A stretch of DNA of 64,000 nt from Lentilactobacillus farraginis DSM 18382 = JCM 14108 (GTDB lineage: Bacteria > Bacillota > Bacilli > Lactobacillales > Lactobacillaceae). Of the stretch, positions 24,083-32,962 are shown piece after piece. The position numbers and the translations under genes were made by a program. The stretch spans positions 1 through 64,000 of the forward strand of contig NZ_BAKI01000008.1 of assembly GCF_000583655.1 (NCBI RefSeq), read 5' to 3'. Positions within the stretch are counted from its first letter, which is position 1. Every line of letters starts with the position of its first letter. The notes beneath the pieces are model-generated. The model searched no databases. It saw only the letters and a program-made list of their open reading frames with translations, and was not told the origin of the DNA.

Positions 24083-25654
24083 TTAAAGCGTTAAATCTGC
24101 TTTTTTCCAATAATCCACATAGTGCCACACGATATAGGTACTGGCGATGACCACCAAAAGCAAAGCACTGGCATTGATGAATAGTGGTGAAAAAGCGTTT
24201 AATAACGTCACATAGATGGCCACGACGATGCCACCGGCAATCATAACACCCAGCATAACAAAACCAATCATAACACTGCCGCCACCTCGATTAAATAACT
24301 GCGTCGCGTTAGTCCATGTCAAATCAAGCAGCCGCCAATCACGGGTATAGTTGTACAGACTGCTTAAAAGATTTCCCAAGAGCACACCCAGACAAAGCGT
24401 TACGGCATTGAACCACATCAACTTAGCCAAAAACGCAAAACCGATTGCCAGGCAAACCAATATCACCGACTGAATCGCTACTACCAATTTGAATTTCAGC
24501 CATAGGTAACTTTTGAAATCAATTGGCAGCGATTTAATAAAGGGCAGATTTTGCCGATCCAGTGAAATCATAACGCCAGCCAGCGATCCCTGGCTAATCA
24601 TGACAACGGCTCCCATAATGCCAACTACAAACGTGACACCGGCATACTTAATCGTTAAATTGGCCAATGAAAACCTATTTTGCACAAACATTGCGATCCC
24701 AAAAAAGACAATTGGAACAATCGTCATCGCCATTGACTGGGTAAGCAGCGTCGGGTTACCGAGTAAGCCAAGATTGTAACGAATAAACTGCCGGGCCATT
24801 CCCTGTCCCCGGCGGTGCTTGCGGGTAACCGTTCTGGTTTGCGCATTGGCACCACTCATTACTTTTGGCAGCAGCCATTTTTGAAGCAACAGCCCCATCA
24901 TGACAACCGCAACCAGCAAGATCGCCACAGTAATCAAGCTGGTCGAACTGATTGGGTCAACGACCACCTGATGGAGTTGCGTAAGTCCCGGAATCGGCTT
25001 GTAACTCGTACTGTCGTCATCAGAAGCTGAATTCATAACGACAATCGCACCAATCATCGCAATCATCGTAATTCCCGTCATCAAAAAGGTCATCAGTTTT
25101 TGATGATGGCGATAAAGCTTGGTTTGAGCAAAACTGAAGATCGCAATTGAACAAAACAAAAATAGAAATATGTAGTAAAGGATAAACAGCAACGTGCCAA
25201 CTGTGATCCCCACCCCGACAAAACGACCGGTTTGAATGCCGGTAATCACGAACATCATCCAAACGGGCAATGCGGTCGGTAGAATGATTAAACCGATAAC
25301 CGAAAACTTAGCTGCATAAACCGCCCATTGGCTGAGTGGCAGAGGGAGATAATCTTTGAGATCCTTGCTTTCAAAAAAGACATTATCAATGGTCGTCACA
25401 CTTTGTGATAAACCGATAACGGTAAATAAGCCCACAACATTGGTAAAAGCACCAATATCTTTAACCAAATTCGTCGTTAGCAGCAACCCACCATAAATAA
25501 AAGCGAATATACCGCCCAGCAAAACGTATTGTCGAATCAAAGCCCGATACAGTGCCGAACCGGTCTTACCGCTTTCCCGCTGCTTACGAGTCTGTTGCGG
25601 ATTAACATACAAAATATTAATTTTAATCAGTTGTTTGAGCTGTTGACTAATCAT
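24083..25654 (-). CDS. ABC exporter permease subunit
   Basis: A 523-residue membrane protein with about 12 hydrophobic segments and no ATP-binding domain. The start is the ATG at 25654, which overlaps the 3' end of the ATPase gene by 8 bases. The large ABC-2-like permease with a separate ATPase points to an exporter of lipophilic or peptide substrates. Two small genes of unknown function follow it directly. The substrate cannot be read from sequence. Confidence 0.8.
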   Translation of the reverse strand: MISQQLKQLIKINILYVNPQQTRKQRESGKTGSALYRALIRQYVLLGGIFAFIYGGLLLTTNLVKDIGAFTNVVGLFTVIGLSQSVTTIDNVFFESKDLKDYLPLPLSQWAVYAAKFSVIGLIILPTALPVWMMFVITGIQTGRFVGVGITVGTLLFILYYIFLFLFCSIAIFSFAQTKLYRHHQKLMTFLMTGITMIAMIGAIVVMNSASDDDSTSYKPIPGLTQLHQVVVDPISSTSLITVAILLVAVVMMGLLLQKWLLPKVMSGANAQTRTVTRKHRRGQGMARQFIRYNLGLLGNPTLLTQSMAMTIVPIVFFGIAMFVQNRFSLANLTIKYAGVTFVVGIMGAVVMISQGSLAGVMISLDRQNLPFIKSLPIDFKSYLWLKFKLVVAIQSVILVCLAIGFAFLAKLMWFNAVTLCLGVLLGNLLSSLYNYTRDWRLLDLTWTNATQLFNRGGGSVMIGFVMLGVMIAGGIVVAIYVTLLNAFSPLFINASALLLVVIASTYIVWHYVDYWKKADLTL

Positions 25655-26414
25655 GCTTATCCGCCCCCTCAAGCTGATCAATTACCTGGCTGTCACCCTG
25701 TCGGCCGGCCATTTTCAAATAAATGGTCTCCAATGACGCATTCGGCATTGTACTCAGCAACTGTTTAACCGACCCATTGTAAATCAATTGTCCATGACGA
25801 AGAATTGCCAACTCGTCACACAGTTCCTGCGCTGTTGCCAATACATGAGTCGAAAAGATGACGGTTTTACCCTTGGCAGCGTGCGAACGCATCAATGTCT
25901 TTAAATCATAAATTGCTTGAGGATCCAAACCGGTCATCGGTTCATCAAGAACCCAGATATCGGGATCAGATAGCAGCGCACCAATTACAACCGTTTTTTG
26001 CCGCATACCGTGTGAAAAATCGCCGATGGGTTCATCCGCGTGTGAATCCATATCAAAAAGCCGGGCCAGCTTGGTTTGGCGTTGTTCTCTAACATCCTTT
26101 GGAATCTCATAAGCAGACGCAATCAAATCCCAGTAGTCATTAGCTGTCAGCTCTAAAAACATATCCGGTGAATCCGGTACGTAACCGATTTTCTTTTTAA
26201 TTGACAGCCGATGATCGGCTAAATTATAGCCATCTACGTTAATGGTTCCCGATGTCGGTTCAATAATGCTCACTAAACTCTTTAACGTTGTTGATTTTCC
26301 TGCACCATTATGCCCCAGAAAGCCAAAAATTTTACCGTTCGGAATTGTTAACGTCAAATCCCGCAAGGCTTCGGTGGAAGGATAAACTTTTCTCAGATGA
26401 TTAAACTCGATCAT
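25647..26414 (-). CDS. ABC transporter ATP-binding subunit
   Basis: A 255-residue ATPase with Walker A GHNGAGKST (residues 34-42), the variant signature FSHGMRQK near 135, and Walker B DIWVLDEPMTGLDP near 155-168. It belongs to the drug/bacitracin-exporter branch that pairs with a separate permease, here the overlapping gene downstream. It is the first gene of the leftward operon. Confidence 0.9.
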   Translation of the reverse strand: MIEFNHLRKVYPSTEALRDLTLTIPNGKIFGFLGHNGAGKSTTLKSLVSIIEPTSGTINVDGYNLADHRLSIKKKIGYVPDSPDMFLELTANDYWDLIASAYEIPKDVREQRQTKLARLFDMDSHADEPIGDFSHGMRQKTVVIGALLSDPDIWVLDEPMTGLDPQAIYDLKTLMRSHAAKGKTVIFSTHVLATAQELCDELAILRHGQLIYNGSVKQLLSTMPNASLETIYLKMAGRQGDSQVIDQLEGADKHD

Positions 26415-26785
26415 AAATAAACGCCCCTATTCAGAAATTTGTTTCATTATACACCGAGCGCCCATCATCACAAATCACAAACCAGATCAAAACACTATCA
26501 AACGTTGATAAATCAAGATTGCTATAATTTAAAGCCCTCGGTTTTGCAATACCCGTTGCTCTTTAAATTACCTTAATTTTATGAAGAAAGTGTGAATTTT
26601 TTATGGAGAAATAACGAATTTTGAATAGTTAAGTGGGTACTAAGCTTGCTTTCTTAATTTCCATACTGGATTATCTACCGGAAACCGGTTTCGGGTTGGT
26701 TTTCGATGGATATTTTGAAGCCACTCATAGATTTAAGCGGTATACTAAAAATAAATGCAGTTATCATTATTAGGGGGATACGCTA
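26415..26785. other. Intergenic region without a recognised gene
   Basis: This 371-bp divergent gap holds a 12-bp perfect palindrome GAAACCGGTTTC at 26681-26692 and a TATACT -10 box at 26741-26746, which would serve the small gene at 26786. Nothing else is supported. Confidence 0.5.
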
Positions 26786-26926
26786 ATGGGGGCAATCTTT
26801 AATATTGGAGATTTTATTTTTGTCGTTATTACTTGGATAATCATTATCGCATTGGTTGTGATGCTAATTCACTTTGGGAAAATCGCTTATAAAGCACTCA
26901 TAAAAAAGCAAAAAAATAACCATTAA
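26786..26926 (+). CDS. Small membrane protein, 46 residues
   Basis: ATG follows GGGGGAT by 6 bases, and the frame starts MGAIFNIGDFIFVV with one hydrophobic helix (residues 10-32) and a strongly basic C-terminal tail (KALIKKQKNNH). A terminator follows 2 bases after the stop. The gene lies between two ABC exporter units. It resembles neither a double-glycine bacteriocin precursor nor a known regulator; the function is unknown. Confidence 0.55.
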   Translation: MGAIFNIGDFIFVVITWIIIIALVVMLIHFGKIAYKALIKKQKNNH

Positions 26927-26928
26927 TT

Positions 26929-26969
26929 AAGGCTGAAAATCACTGAAATCATATGATCTTCGGCCTTTT
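26929..26969. terminator. Terminator after the 46-residue gene
   Basis: AAGGCTGAA pairs with TTCGGCCTT (one G-T pair), followed by TT. It also lies just beyond the leftward ABC gene stop at 26994. Confidence 0.6.
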
Positions 26970-26993
26970 GGCAAACTTGGTCTATGTTAAGGA

Positions 26994-28634
26994 TTACTGC
27001 TTTTTAATTAAATCATCAAAGTTAATCTGCTGATCAAACATCCCAACCGTCTCCTGATGCGGTGTATGACTTACCATGATCAGCGTGAGTGCAGAATCTT
27101 GCAACAATAGCCGCTCAATATCAACTGCCGTTTTGTGATCTACTGCCGAAGTACCTTCGTCCAATAAAATTATCTTCGGGCGTCTCAATATACCACGAGC
27201 CAAAGCCAACCGTTGCAACTGCCCACCAGAAAGCCCCTGATTGTCACGCAAGTTGGTATTTAGCAATACCATACCAGCCCGTTCATCTTTTACCAACTCT
27301 ACATACTTTAGACTTTTAATCAGTTGTTCATCTGAATAGTGAGCACCCAAATTCAGATTTTCTCGAACTGATGCTGAAATCATCTGGGGCTTTTGATCTA
27401 AATATAATAATTGTCGATGCAGATCTTCTGGATCAATCAGCTTTAGATTCCGGCCTTTAAAAAGAACGGTTCCCGATTCAGGCAGCAAATATCCCGCAAC
27501 TACCTTTAACAATGTCGACTTTCCAGAACCGCTTTGCCCAAGGATTAGGTATTTTTTCCCTGCTTTAAAGCTCACCGAAACCTGAGCGAAAATCGGCTTT
27601 TTTGGCTCATATCCAAAAGAAACATCCGTTAACTTAATTAGTTTATCAGTTTGAGATTCACTAAGCTCTCCACCACTTAGCTTTTTGGCTTTAATATTGC
27701 TCTGATCAATTAATCGGTCCTCAATGCCATACTTGCTGAAAATCGGTCGTGTTCCTCGAATCATCCCCAAATAATTGCTCATATTTCCAAGATTATTAAA
27801 AATATTTCCAGATAAACTGCTGACAGCATTAATGGTCCCAACAGACACCAATCGGTCAATAACTAAAAATCCGGTTAAACCGGTTAACAGAATCTGAGAA
27901 ATAACATTCCCCAAAAATCCGGTAGCCGCAATCTTTGCCTGAACCCGACTTCGATTAACAAACGCATCTCCAAGTTTTTGTGAAGCCTGCGTAATCTTCC
28001 GAAGCAGGAGCCGCAAAGCATTAAACGTATATAACAGGTTAAAGACTGATAAAAAATCGCCGGTCTGCTCAACGAACCGTTCATTTTCATGGGTAAACGC
28101 TGTTGTTTGTTTTTCCAATTGACCATTAAAGAATCTGGGTGACGTCAAAATAACCAATGAGAACGCAATTGCCATGATCGCCAGTGACCAATGAAAAGTA
28201 AACAGCACAATCAAAGCGAAAAAGGTCCCCAGTAAACCGTCAATAACGACAAATAGGCTTCGAAATCCTTGTTCGTTAATTGTTTGAATATCGTTGTTAA
28301 CCCAAGACTCATAAGTGTTGGTATCTTTTGAATTGTACGTTGAATAATTGCTTTTCAAAAGCATACCAACCACATCAGAACGAATGGCGGTATCCATGTT
28401 CTGAATGACTCTTTCCTGATAGATCGTTTCCAAATACCGAATTGCAACAATAATCGCCCAATTAACCAGGAATAAACCAACGTTAAAAGAAAAAAGTCGG
28501 ATCTTCATTGCTACCAGTGAATTTAAGATTCGTGCGTTAATGACAGATCCCAAAACTGTAAACAACTCGGTGACTGCTAATAACGTAATAATGATGCCAA
28601 CTTCTCGTTTATGTAAACCTAAATATTTTTTCAT
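26994..28634 (-). CDS. ABC exporter with fused membrane and ATPase domains
   Basis: A 546-residue half-transporter: six helices in residues 1-300, then an ATPase domain with Walker A GQSGSGKST, signature LSGGQLQRLALARG and Walker B KIILLDEGTSAVD, and the late H-loop SHTP. This architecture exports lipids, drugs or peptides as a dimer. It has no N-terminal C39 peptidase domain, so it is not a double-glycine peptide processor. It lies 139 bp downstream of the ABC-2 set, in the same direction. Confidence 0.88.
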   Translation of the reverse strand: MKKYLGLHKREVGIIITLLAVTELFTVLGSVINARILNSLVAMKIRLFSFNVGLFLVNWAIIVAIRYLETIYQERVIQNMDTAIRSDVVGMLLKSNYSTYNSKDTNTYESWVNNDIQTINEQGFRSLFVVIDGLLGTFFALIVLFTFHWSLAIMAIAFSLVILTSPRFFNGQLEKQTTAFTHENERFVEQTGDFLSVFNLLYTFNALRLLLRKITQASQKLGDAFVNRSRVQAKIAATGFLGNVISQILLTGLTGFLVIDRLVSVGTINAVSSLSGNIFNNLGNMSNYLGMIRGTRPIFSKYGIEDRLIDQSNIKAKKLSGGELSESQTDKLIKLTDVSFGYEPKKPIFAQVSVSFKAGKKYLILGQSGSGKSTLLKVVAGYLLPESGTVLFKGRNLKLIDPEDLHRQLLYLDQKPQMISASVRENLNLGAHYSDEQLIKSLKYVELVKDERAGMVLLNTNLRDNQGLSGGQLQRLALARGILRRPKIILLDEGTSAVDHKTAVDIERLLLQDSALTLIMVSHTPHQETVGMFDQQINFDDLIKKQ

Positions 28635-28773
28635 CGGCTTCCTCCAATTAGAAAATATCAGTGTATGCCTTAAAATTAGTTGAACAATAAAGAGAGAACA
28701 AAGTTCACACTGACCGAGGCCTTGTTAATTTATAATAATTGTCAGCTCAACTTGTTACAAACCCTTTCAATAA

Positions 28774-29544
28774 TTAATCAGCTGAAACATAATGACGTAG
28801 GCCGTGCTGCCATTCAATATATGACAGCCGCAGCAACAGCAAATCAATGGCCACTACCCAAAGAAAAGATCCCCAGCTATAATTTCTTTGAATAATCTCA
28901 ACTGGTAAATTGGTTACAGCCAATGACGGCACAAACCACAAGAAAATCATTCGGACAAGCGATGGATAAATCTTACTGGGCCTGGCCGAGGCATTCATAA
29001 TATCCTCTGGAATACCAGTTAAGGATGTCAAACCATCGAACCAAAAAGTTGCTGTTACAAATATTTGATTTATATCAAATACGAAAAGCACGCCTAACAG
29101 TACCGATAAAATATACAAAATCAGTTGTTGGATCGTAGGCTGGCGGCTCCAAAGAATCATGCTTTCAACTAGAACGGTGAGTAATACCGTGATAGTAGAG
29201 GGAAAATCCAGCCGATAAAACGCATGGAACCAATAGGAATTAATTGGTCGCAATAAAGAATAGTCAAGATTGCCTTGTAAAATTGTTTCCGTCAGTTCTT
29301 CATGCGATACGACAAAGAACAATTGATACATGTAACTAATCAGGTTAGCAGTGGTGATTAAATTTAAATAGTCAATAAATTGCCAGCCATAAATAGTTTT
29401 GGCAAACGAAAAATAGACACCACCTGCAACAATACTAATCGCGTAAAAGGCAATCCCAAATATAATGGTTAGTACAGTAGTTGTCCGATACGTCATATTT
29501 TCTTCAAGACTCTGGGCAATCAATGTCTTATAAATTCTAAACAT
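28774..29544 (-). CDS. ABC-2 type permease (COG3694-like)
   Basis: A 256-residue six-helix permease. The start is the ATG at 29544, which overlaps the stop of the preceding permease gene (ATGTAATG) and follows GGAGTT. With the neighbour permease and the ATPase at 30314 it forms the three-gene set COG4586-COG4587-COG3694, an uncharacterised ABC-2 exporter widespread in Firmicutes. The substrate is unknown. The motif PEDIMNASARPSKIYP before the last helices resembles this family. Confidence 0.8.
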   Translation of the reverse strand: MFRIYKTLIAQSLEENMTYRTTTVLTIIFGIAFYAISIVAGGVYFSFAKTIYGWQFIDYLNLITTANLISYMYQLFFVVSHEELTETILQGNLDYSLLRPINSYWFHAFYRLDFPSTITVLLTVLVESMILWSRQPTIQQLILYILSVLLGVLFVFDINQIFVTATFWFDGLTSLTGIPEDIMNASARPSKIYPSLVRMIFLWFVPSLAVTNLPVEIIQRNYSWGSFLWVVAIDLLLLRLSYIEWQHGLRHYVSAD

Positions 29545-30317
29545 TACATACCAACTCCTTCGTACCTCAAATTCCCCCTTTTCCAAAACAAATGGATAAG
29601 AACTCCCAATAGCAAAATCCAAATCAAAGCCCAGAGAAAGCTACGAAAGAACTCCTCTTCTGACATGTCGCCAATTGAAAGCATCGTGAGCTGATTGCCT
29701 GCCAAGGAAAATGGATTATATAGCAACCAACGAAAATTTTTAGGCAACACCTGGAGGGGAAATAATTGGCCACCCAACAGAAAGAAGCACGCATTAAATA
29801 CTGGCTGCATCGGCCAAATTTGAATTAACCAAAAACTGCTTAATCCCATTAACGTTACTAACATATAAAACATGACGTAAATCGTTAAAAATAAACCCAA
29901 GCTGCCTAAGCCAACCAAAAGATTGGAAATTGGCTTAACTACCCAGAATACGCCCATATAAATCAACAAATACGGAAACGAACGGCCTAAGTATTCAAAA
30001 AAGCCCTGCATTAAAATATTAACAGGTCGCAGTAACATGACAGACAAATTGCCACTTCGAATTAACGCGCTAAGTCTAAAGATGGGTTCAGTAGAAAATA
30101 CCAAGGTTAATATATTAACAATTACTAAATACAGCGACATATTGGCTTGACCAATGCCTGCAACCGTTTCTTGACCGCTAAATTTATAAATTGCCTGCCA
30201 CATGAATACAGACATCCCAATGCTAAGAAGTGTTGTAAATATCCGCACCCAAAAATTAGTTCGATATGAAAGTAAGGTAAATAGTGAATTTTGAAAGCTA
30301 AAAAAATATTTCATCAT
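29544..30317 (-). CDS. ABC-2 type permease (COG4587-like)
   Basis: A 257-residue six-helix permease starting MMKYFFSFQNSLFTLLSYRTNFW, an N-terminus typical of this permease family. It overlaps the ATPase gene by 4 bases at its 5' end and the second permease at its 3' end. The strict overlaps indicate one translationally coupled exporter made of two different permeases and one ATPase. Confidence 0.82.
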   Translation of the reverse strand: MMKYFFSFQNSLFTLLSYRTNFWVRIFTTLLSIGMSVFMWQAIYKFSGQETVAGIGQANMSLYLVIVNILTLVFSTEPIFRLSALIRSGNLSVMLLRPVNILMQGFFEYLGRSFPYLLIYMGVFWVVKPISNLLVGLGSLGLFLTIYVMFYMLVTLMGLSSFWLIQIWPMQPVFNACFFLLGGQLFPLQVLPKNFRWLLYNPFSLAGNQLTMLSIGDMSEEEFFRSFLWALIWILLLGVLIHLFWKRGNLRYEGVGM

Positions 30318-31280
30318 GCCCCACTCCCAAAAAGTTTACTCAAAATGCTATCCAAATCACTATTAACTCGATTTATGGAAATCAGATGTTGCGCCAAATT
30401 AGGAACTAAGTCCGTTTTACTTGAATCAATCCGATAGTGATAATCATCAATTCTTTTATAGCCTGCCGGCAGCGGGATTAATGGCTTATCAGTTACAATC
30501 TCCATCATCGAATGACTTGCATACTTATTAACCAGATTAACCAGTGCGCCATCAAATATCTTTGTCCCCCGATTTATAAGCACCACTCTTTTGGCAACCG
30601 CTTTAATATCTTTGGTGTTGTGGCTAGTTAAAATAATCGTAATTCTATATTTCTCGTTCAGCTCCTTTAAAAAAGAGTAAATGTTTAATTGACTTGCTAC
30701 ATCGATTCCAATCGTAGGTTCATCCAAAAATAGGATTTTAGGGTAATGGATTATCGAGCAAATTAGTTCAAACTTTATTCGCTGCCCCAAAGACAGCTTT
30801 CTCACTGGCGTTTTAAGTTGTTTTTCAACTGATAATTTCCGGGTAAAATAACGCAATCGCCGATCAAATTCTTCCGGCTTCAGTTGGTAAATCACCCGCA
30901 GCAACCTCAGTGTGTCTATCGGCGGTAAATCCCAGATCAATTGGCTTTTTTGGCTCAACATAACGCCAATATTTTTTAGAAAATCCTTTTTCTTTTGAAA
31001 GGGAGTCATGTTGCCAAAAAGAATTACTTCTCCCCCTTTGGGTTGGTACAATGCCAGTCAACATTTTGATAAGGGTAGTCTTGCCGGCACCATTCGCTCC
31101 GAGAAGCCCGATTATCTCTCCCGCTTTAACTTTTAATGTGACATTCTTAATCGTGCTGACACGCTCATATTTTCGATGAATCATATCCTTTAAAGCGCCC
31201 GAAAAGCCAGGACTTTTAGTAAAGCTGGCATAACTAAAGCTCGCGTTATTTACCATAATAATAGGCTCATTGATGTCCAC
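30314..31280 (-). pseudogene. ABC-2 exporter ATPase (COG4586-like), frameshifted
   Basis: The first part (GTG at 31280, after GGGGGG) encodes a long N-terminal segment and Walker A GLLGANGAGKTTLIKMLTG. The remainder, in another frame, encodes PKGGEVILFG, the signature LSLGQRIKFELI and Walker B KILFLDEPTIGIDV. The frames join near 31055, where one base (probably the A in GGCATTG) seems extra; removing it gives LTGLYQPKGGEV. Otherwise the ATPase is complete at about 320 residues. Both permeases downstream are intact, so a sequence error is possible. Confidence 0.8.
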
Positions 31281-31536
31281 TTACTAATCCCCCCGATTTG
31301 AAAATGTTGGTTAATAGCTAAGCAATAAAATGAGATTACGATAAGATTACGATTAATATTGGTATAACACTATTTCAAAAATTTGTTAAGATCTTCATAT
31401 TGTGACCACTAAGTTTAATCGACCTAACTGTAACCTTTCCCAAAAAGAAAGCGGGTCTTCTAAACAAAAAGTGACAAATAAAAACCCGTTACCACTAATT
31501 TAGACGCGGTAACGAGTATGAAAAATCTTAATATTA
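31281..31536. other. Intergenic region upstream of the ABC-2 set
   Basis: No intact gene. It contains an inverted repeat CGTTACC/GGTAACG at about 31486-31513 and A/T-rich DNA that may hold the promoter for the leftward ABC genes. Confidence 0.4.
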
Positions 31537-31899
31537 ACCGGTGACACGCAACAACGTGAGACAGCCGTTGACTGTGTTGTTAGAGAAATTCGCGAAGAAA
31601 CCGGCTTAAAAGTTCAAATCGACTATCTTGTCGGAAATTACTTTCGATCATTACACAACGATCAGCAAGCCATTTTTAAAGTCACCCCGCTCAATAAAAA
31701 AACAATTGTCAGCGGCCCGGAAACAAAACAAATTGCCTATTTCCCAATTAATCGACTTCCTAAAAATATGGTTGCGCTTCGTCGAAGACAAATTCTGGAT
31801 ACCTTTCATGGAAGACGCCAGCTTGAATACACCCAAAAAGAGTGCCGGTTGTCCTTTTATGCCGAGAAAATCATCCGCCGAATTTTCAAATTAGGTTAG
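31537..31899 (+). pseudogene. N-terminally truncated Nudix hydrolase
   Basis: The frame from 31537 encodes 120 residues that begin inside the protein and include a perfect Nudix box (G-x5-E-x7-RE-x-x-EE-x-G-L), ending RIFKLG and TAG. In-frame stops lie immediately upstream and there is no ATG, GTG or TTG start at the proper place, so the first 20-30 residues with the beta strand are missing. The catalytic box is intact but the gene has no start: a decayed remnant, or 5' truncation by a rearrangement at about 31520. Confidence 0.75.
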
Positions 31900-31917
31900 C
31901 AACATTTCAATTAATTT

Positions 31918-32841
31918 CTAATAAGCCGACCATCGATTCTCGTCAGGCCCTAACGGCATTACTCGATCCAGTGAGTCAACCGGGTTGTCACTTATCTTAA
32001 AGAAATGCGCTTTGATTGCCTGAAAGTCAGTATTATTGCGAAATGCCGGAATTTGGTAACAATCTCTGGCGTACCGCCACAGATTCGGATAATCATCCAA
32101 TCGCTGCTTATTCAGCTTATCTTTGAAGTAAAAGACAGCATCAAATCTTACCAAATCAACAAACAGGCGGATATCCGGCTGCGTTAATTTGTCCCCCAAC
32201 AAGAACCGATTATTACTCAGCCGGCCTTCAAGCCAGTCTAAGCGGTCAAAATATTGCTGATATAATTTTTCATAAGCTGCCTGGGATGTCACACTCGAAA
32301 TTTGTCCTGGAATTGCCGTCAAATCATCAACAATAAAATGATTCATTTCCAAAATCGCTTCACTCTGATCATTAGGGAATATATCGGGCGCATCTGGTGC
32401 GAAGTACGCTTGCCAAGCCGTCGATAATTCATTCATTAACTCATCTGAAGAAGTGCTAACAACTTTACCGGTTGTCACATCGACCAACGCCGGAATGGTT
32501 GGGCGCTCGTTAAAATCAGGATCCGTCTTTCGATAATTTTCGGACAACCGGGACGTCTTCAACACCGGATCTTGGTCATGATCACCAGCACCAAAGAACC
32601 AGTCGTCGTCGATTCCAGCATGACGCAAATCATAGATTGCTGCTTTTGAAATAACTTTATCTAAACCCATTAGATCAATTAAAATTGCAACCGGTGTTGC
32701 CCAAGGACAGAAACGTCCCCAAACCAATCGATAACGATTAGGTTCAATCGGCAGTTCGCCCGTTGTAAACTTCTTTTCAAATGCGGTATTCCCATTTGAA
32801 CGGGGATGCCAGGCACACGCTGCATTTACTGAATCGGACAA
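31918..32841 (-). CDS. Glutathionyl-hydroquinone-reductase-like GST (Xi class)
   Basis: A 307-residue thioredoxin-fold transferase with the signature CPWA (C45) of the ECM4/YqjG Xi-class enzymes and, further on, WFFGAGDHDQDPV and the GST C-terminal helix domain (NRFLLGDKLTQPDIRLFVDLVRF-like region near 210). Such enzymes reduce glutathionyl-hydroquinones. The start is TTG, 6 bases after AAAGGAGG. In lactobacilli that make little glutathione the physiological thiol is uncertain. Confidence 0.85.
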   Translation of the reverse strand: MSDSVNAACAWHPRSNGNTAFEKKFTTGELPIEPNRYRLVWGRFCPWATPVAILIDLMGLDKVISKAAIYDLRHAGIDDDWFFGAGDHDQDPVLKTSRLSENYRKTDPDFNERPTIPALVDVTTGKVVSTSSDELMNELSTAWQAYFAPDAPDIFPNDQSEAILEMNHFIVDDLTAIPGQISSVTSQAAYEKLYQQYFDRLDWLEGRLSNNRFLLGDKLTQPDIRLFVDLVRFDAVFYFKDKLNKQRLDDYPNLWRYARDCYQIPAFRNNTDFQAIKAHFFKISDNPVDSLDRVMPLGPDENRWSAY

Positions 32842-32904
32842 GAAAAAAGCCTCCTTTAATTTATCAATTTTATACAATTGATTTTAACGCACTTTCCCAG
32901 CCAA

Positions 32905-32940
32905 AACAAAAGCATCGCCATAATTGACGATGCTTTTGTT
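32905..32940 (-). terminator. Terminator of the opp operon
   Basis: AACAAAAGCATCG pairs with CGATGCTTTTGTT around a 10-base loop, 23 bases beyond the binding-protein stop. Confidence 0.75.
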
Positions 32941-32962
32941 AACTCTTGAACGCACTATCTAA

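Noticed and set aside
28680-28895. 71-residue rightward frame near 28.7 kb
   Set aside because: It runs antisense into the well supported ABC-2 permease gene and has no ribosome site.
26994-31280. Bacteriocin gene cluster
   Set aside because: No C39 peptidase domain, no double-glycine precursor, no lanthionine or immunity gene. The ABC genes alone do not support it.
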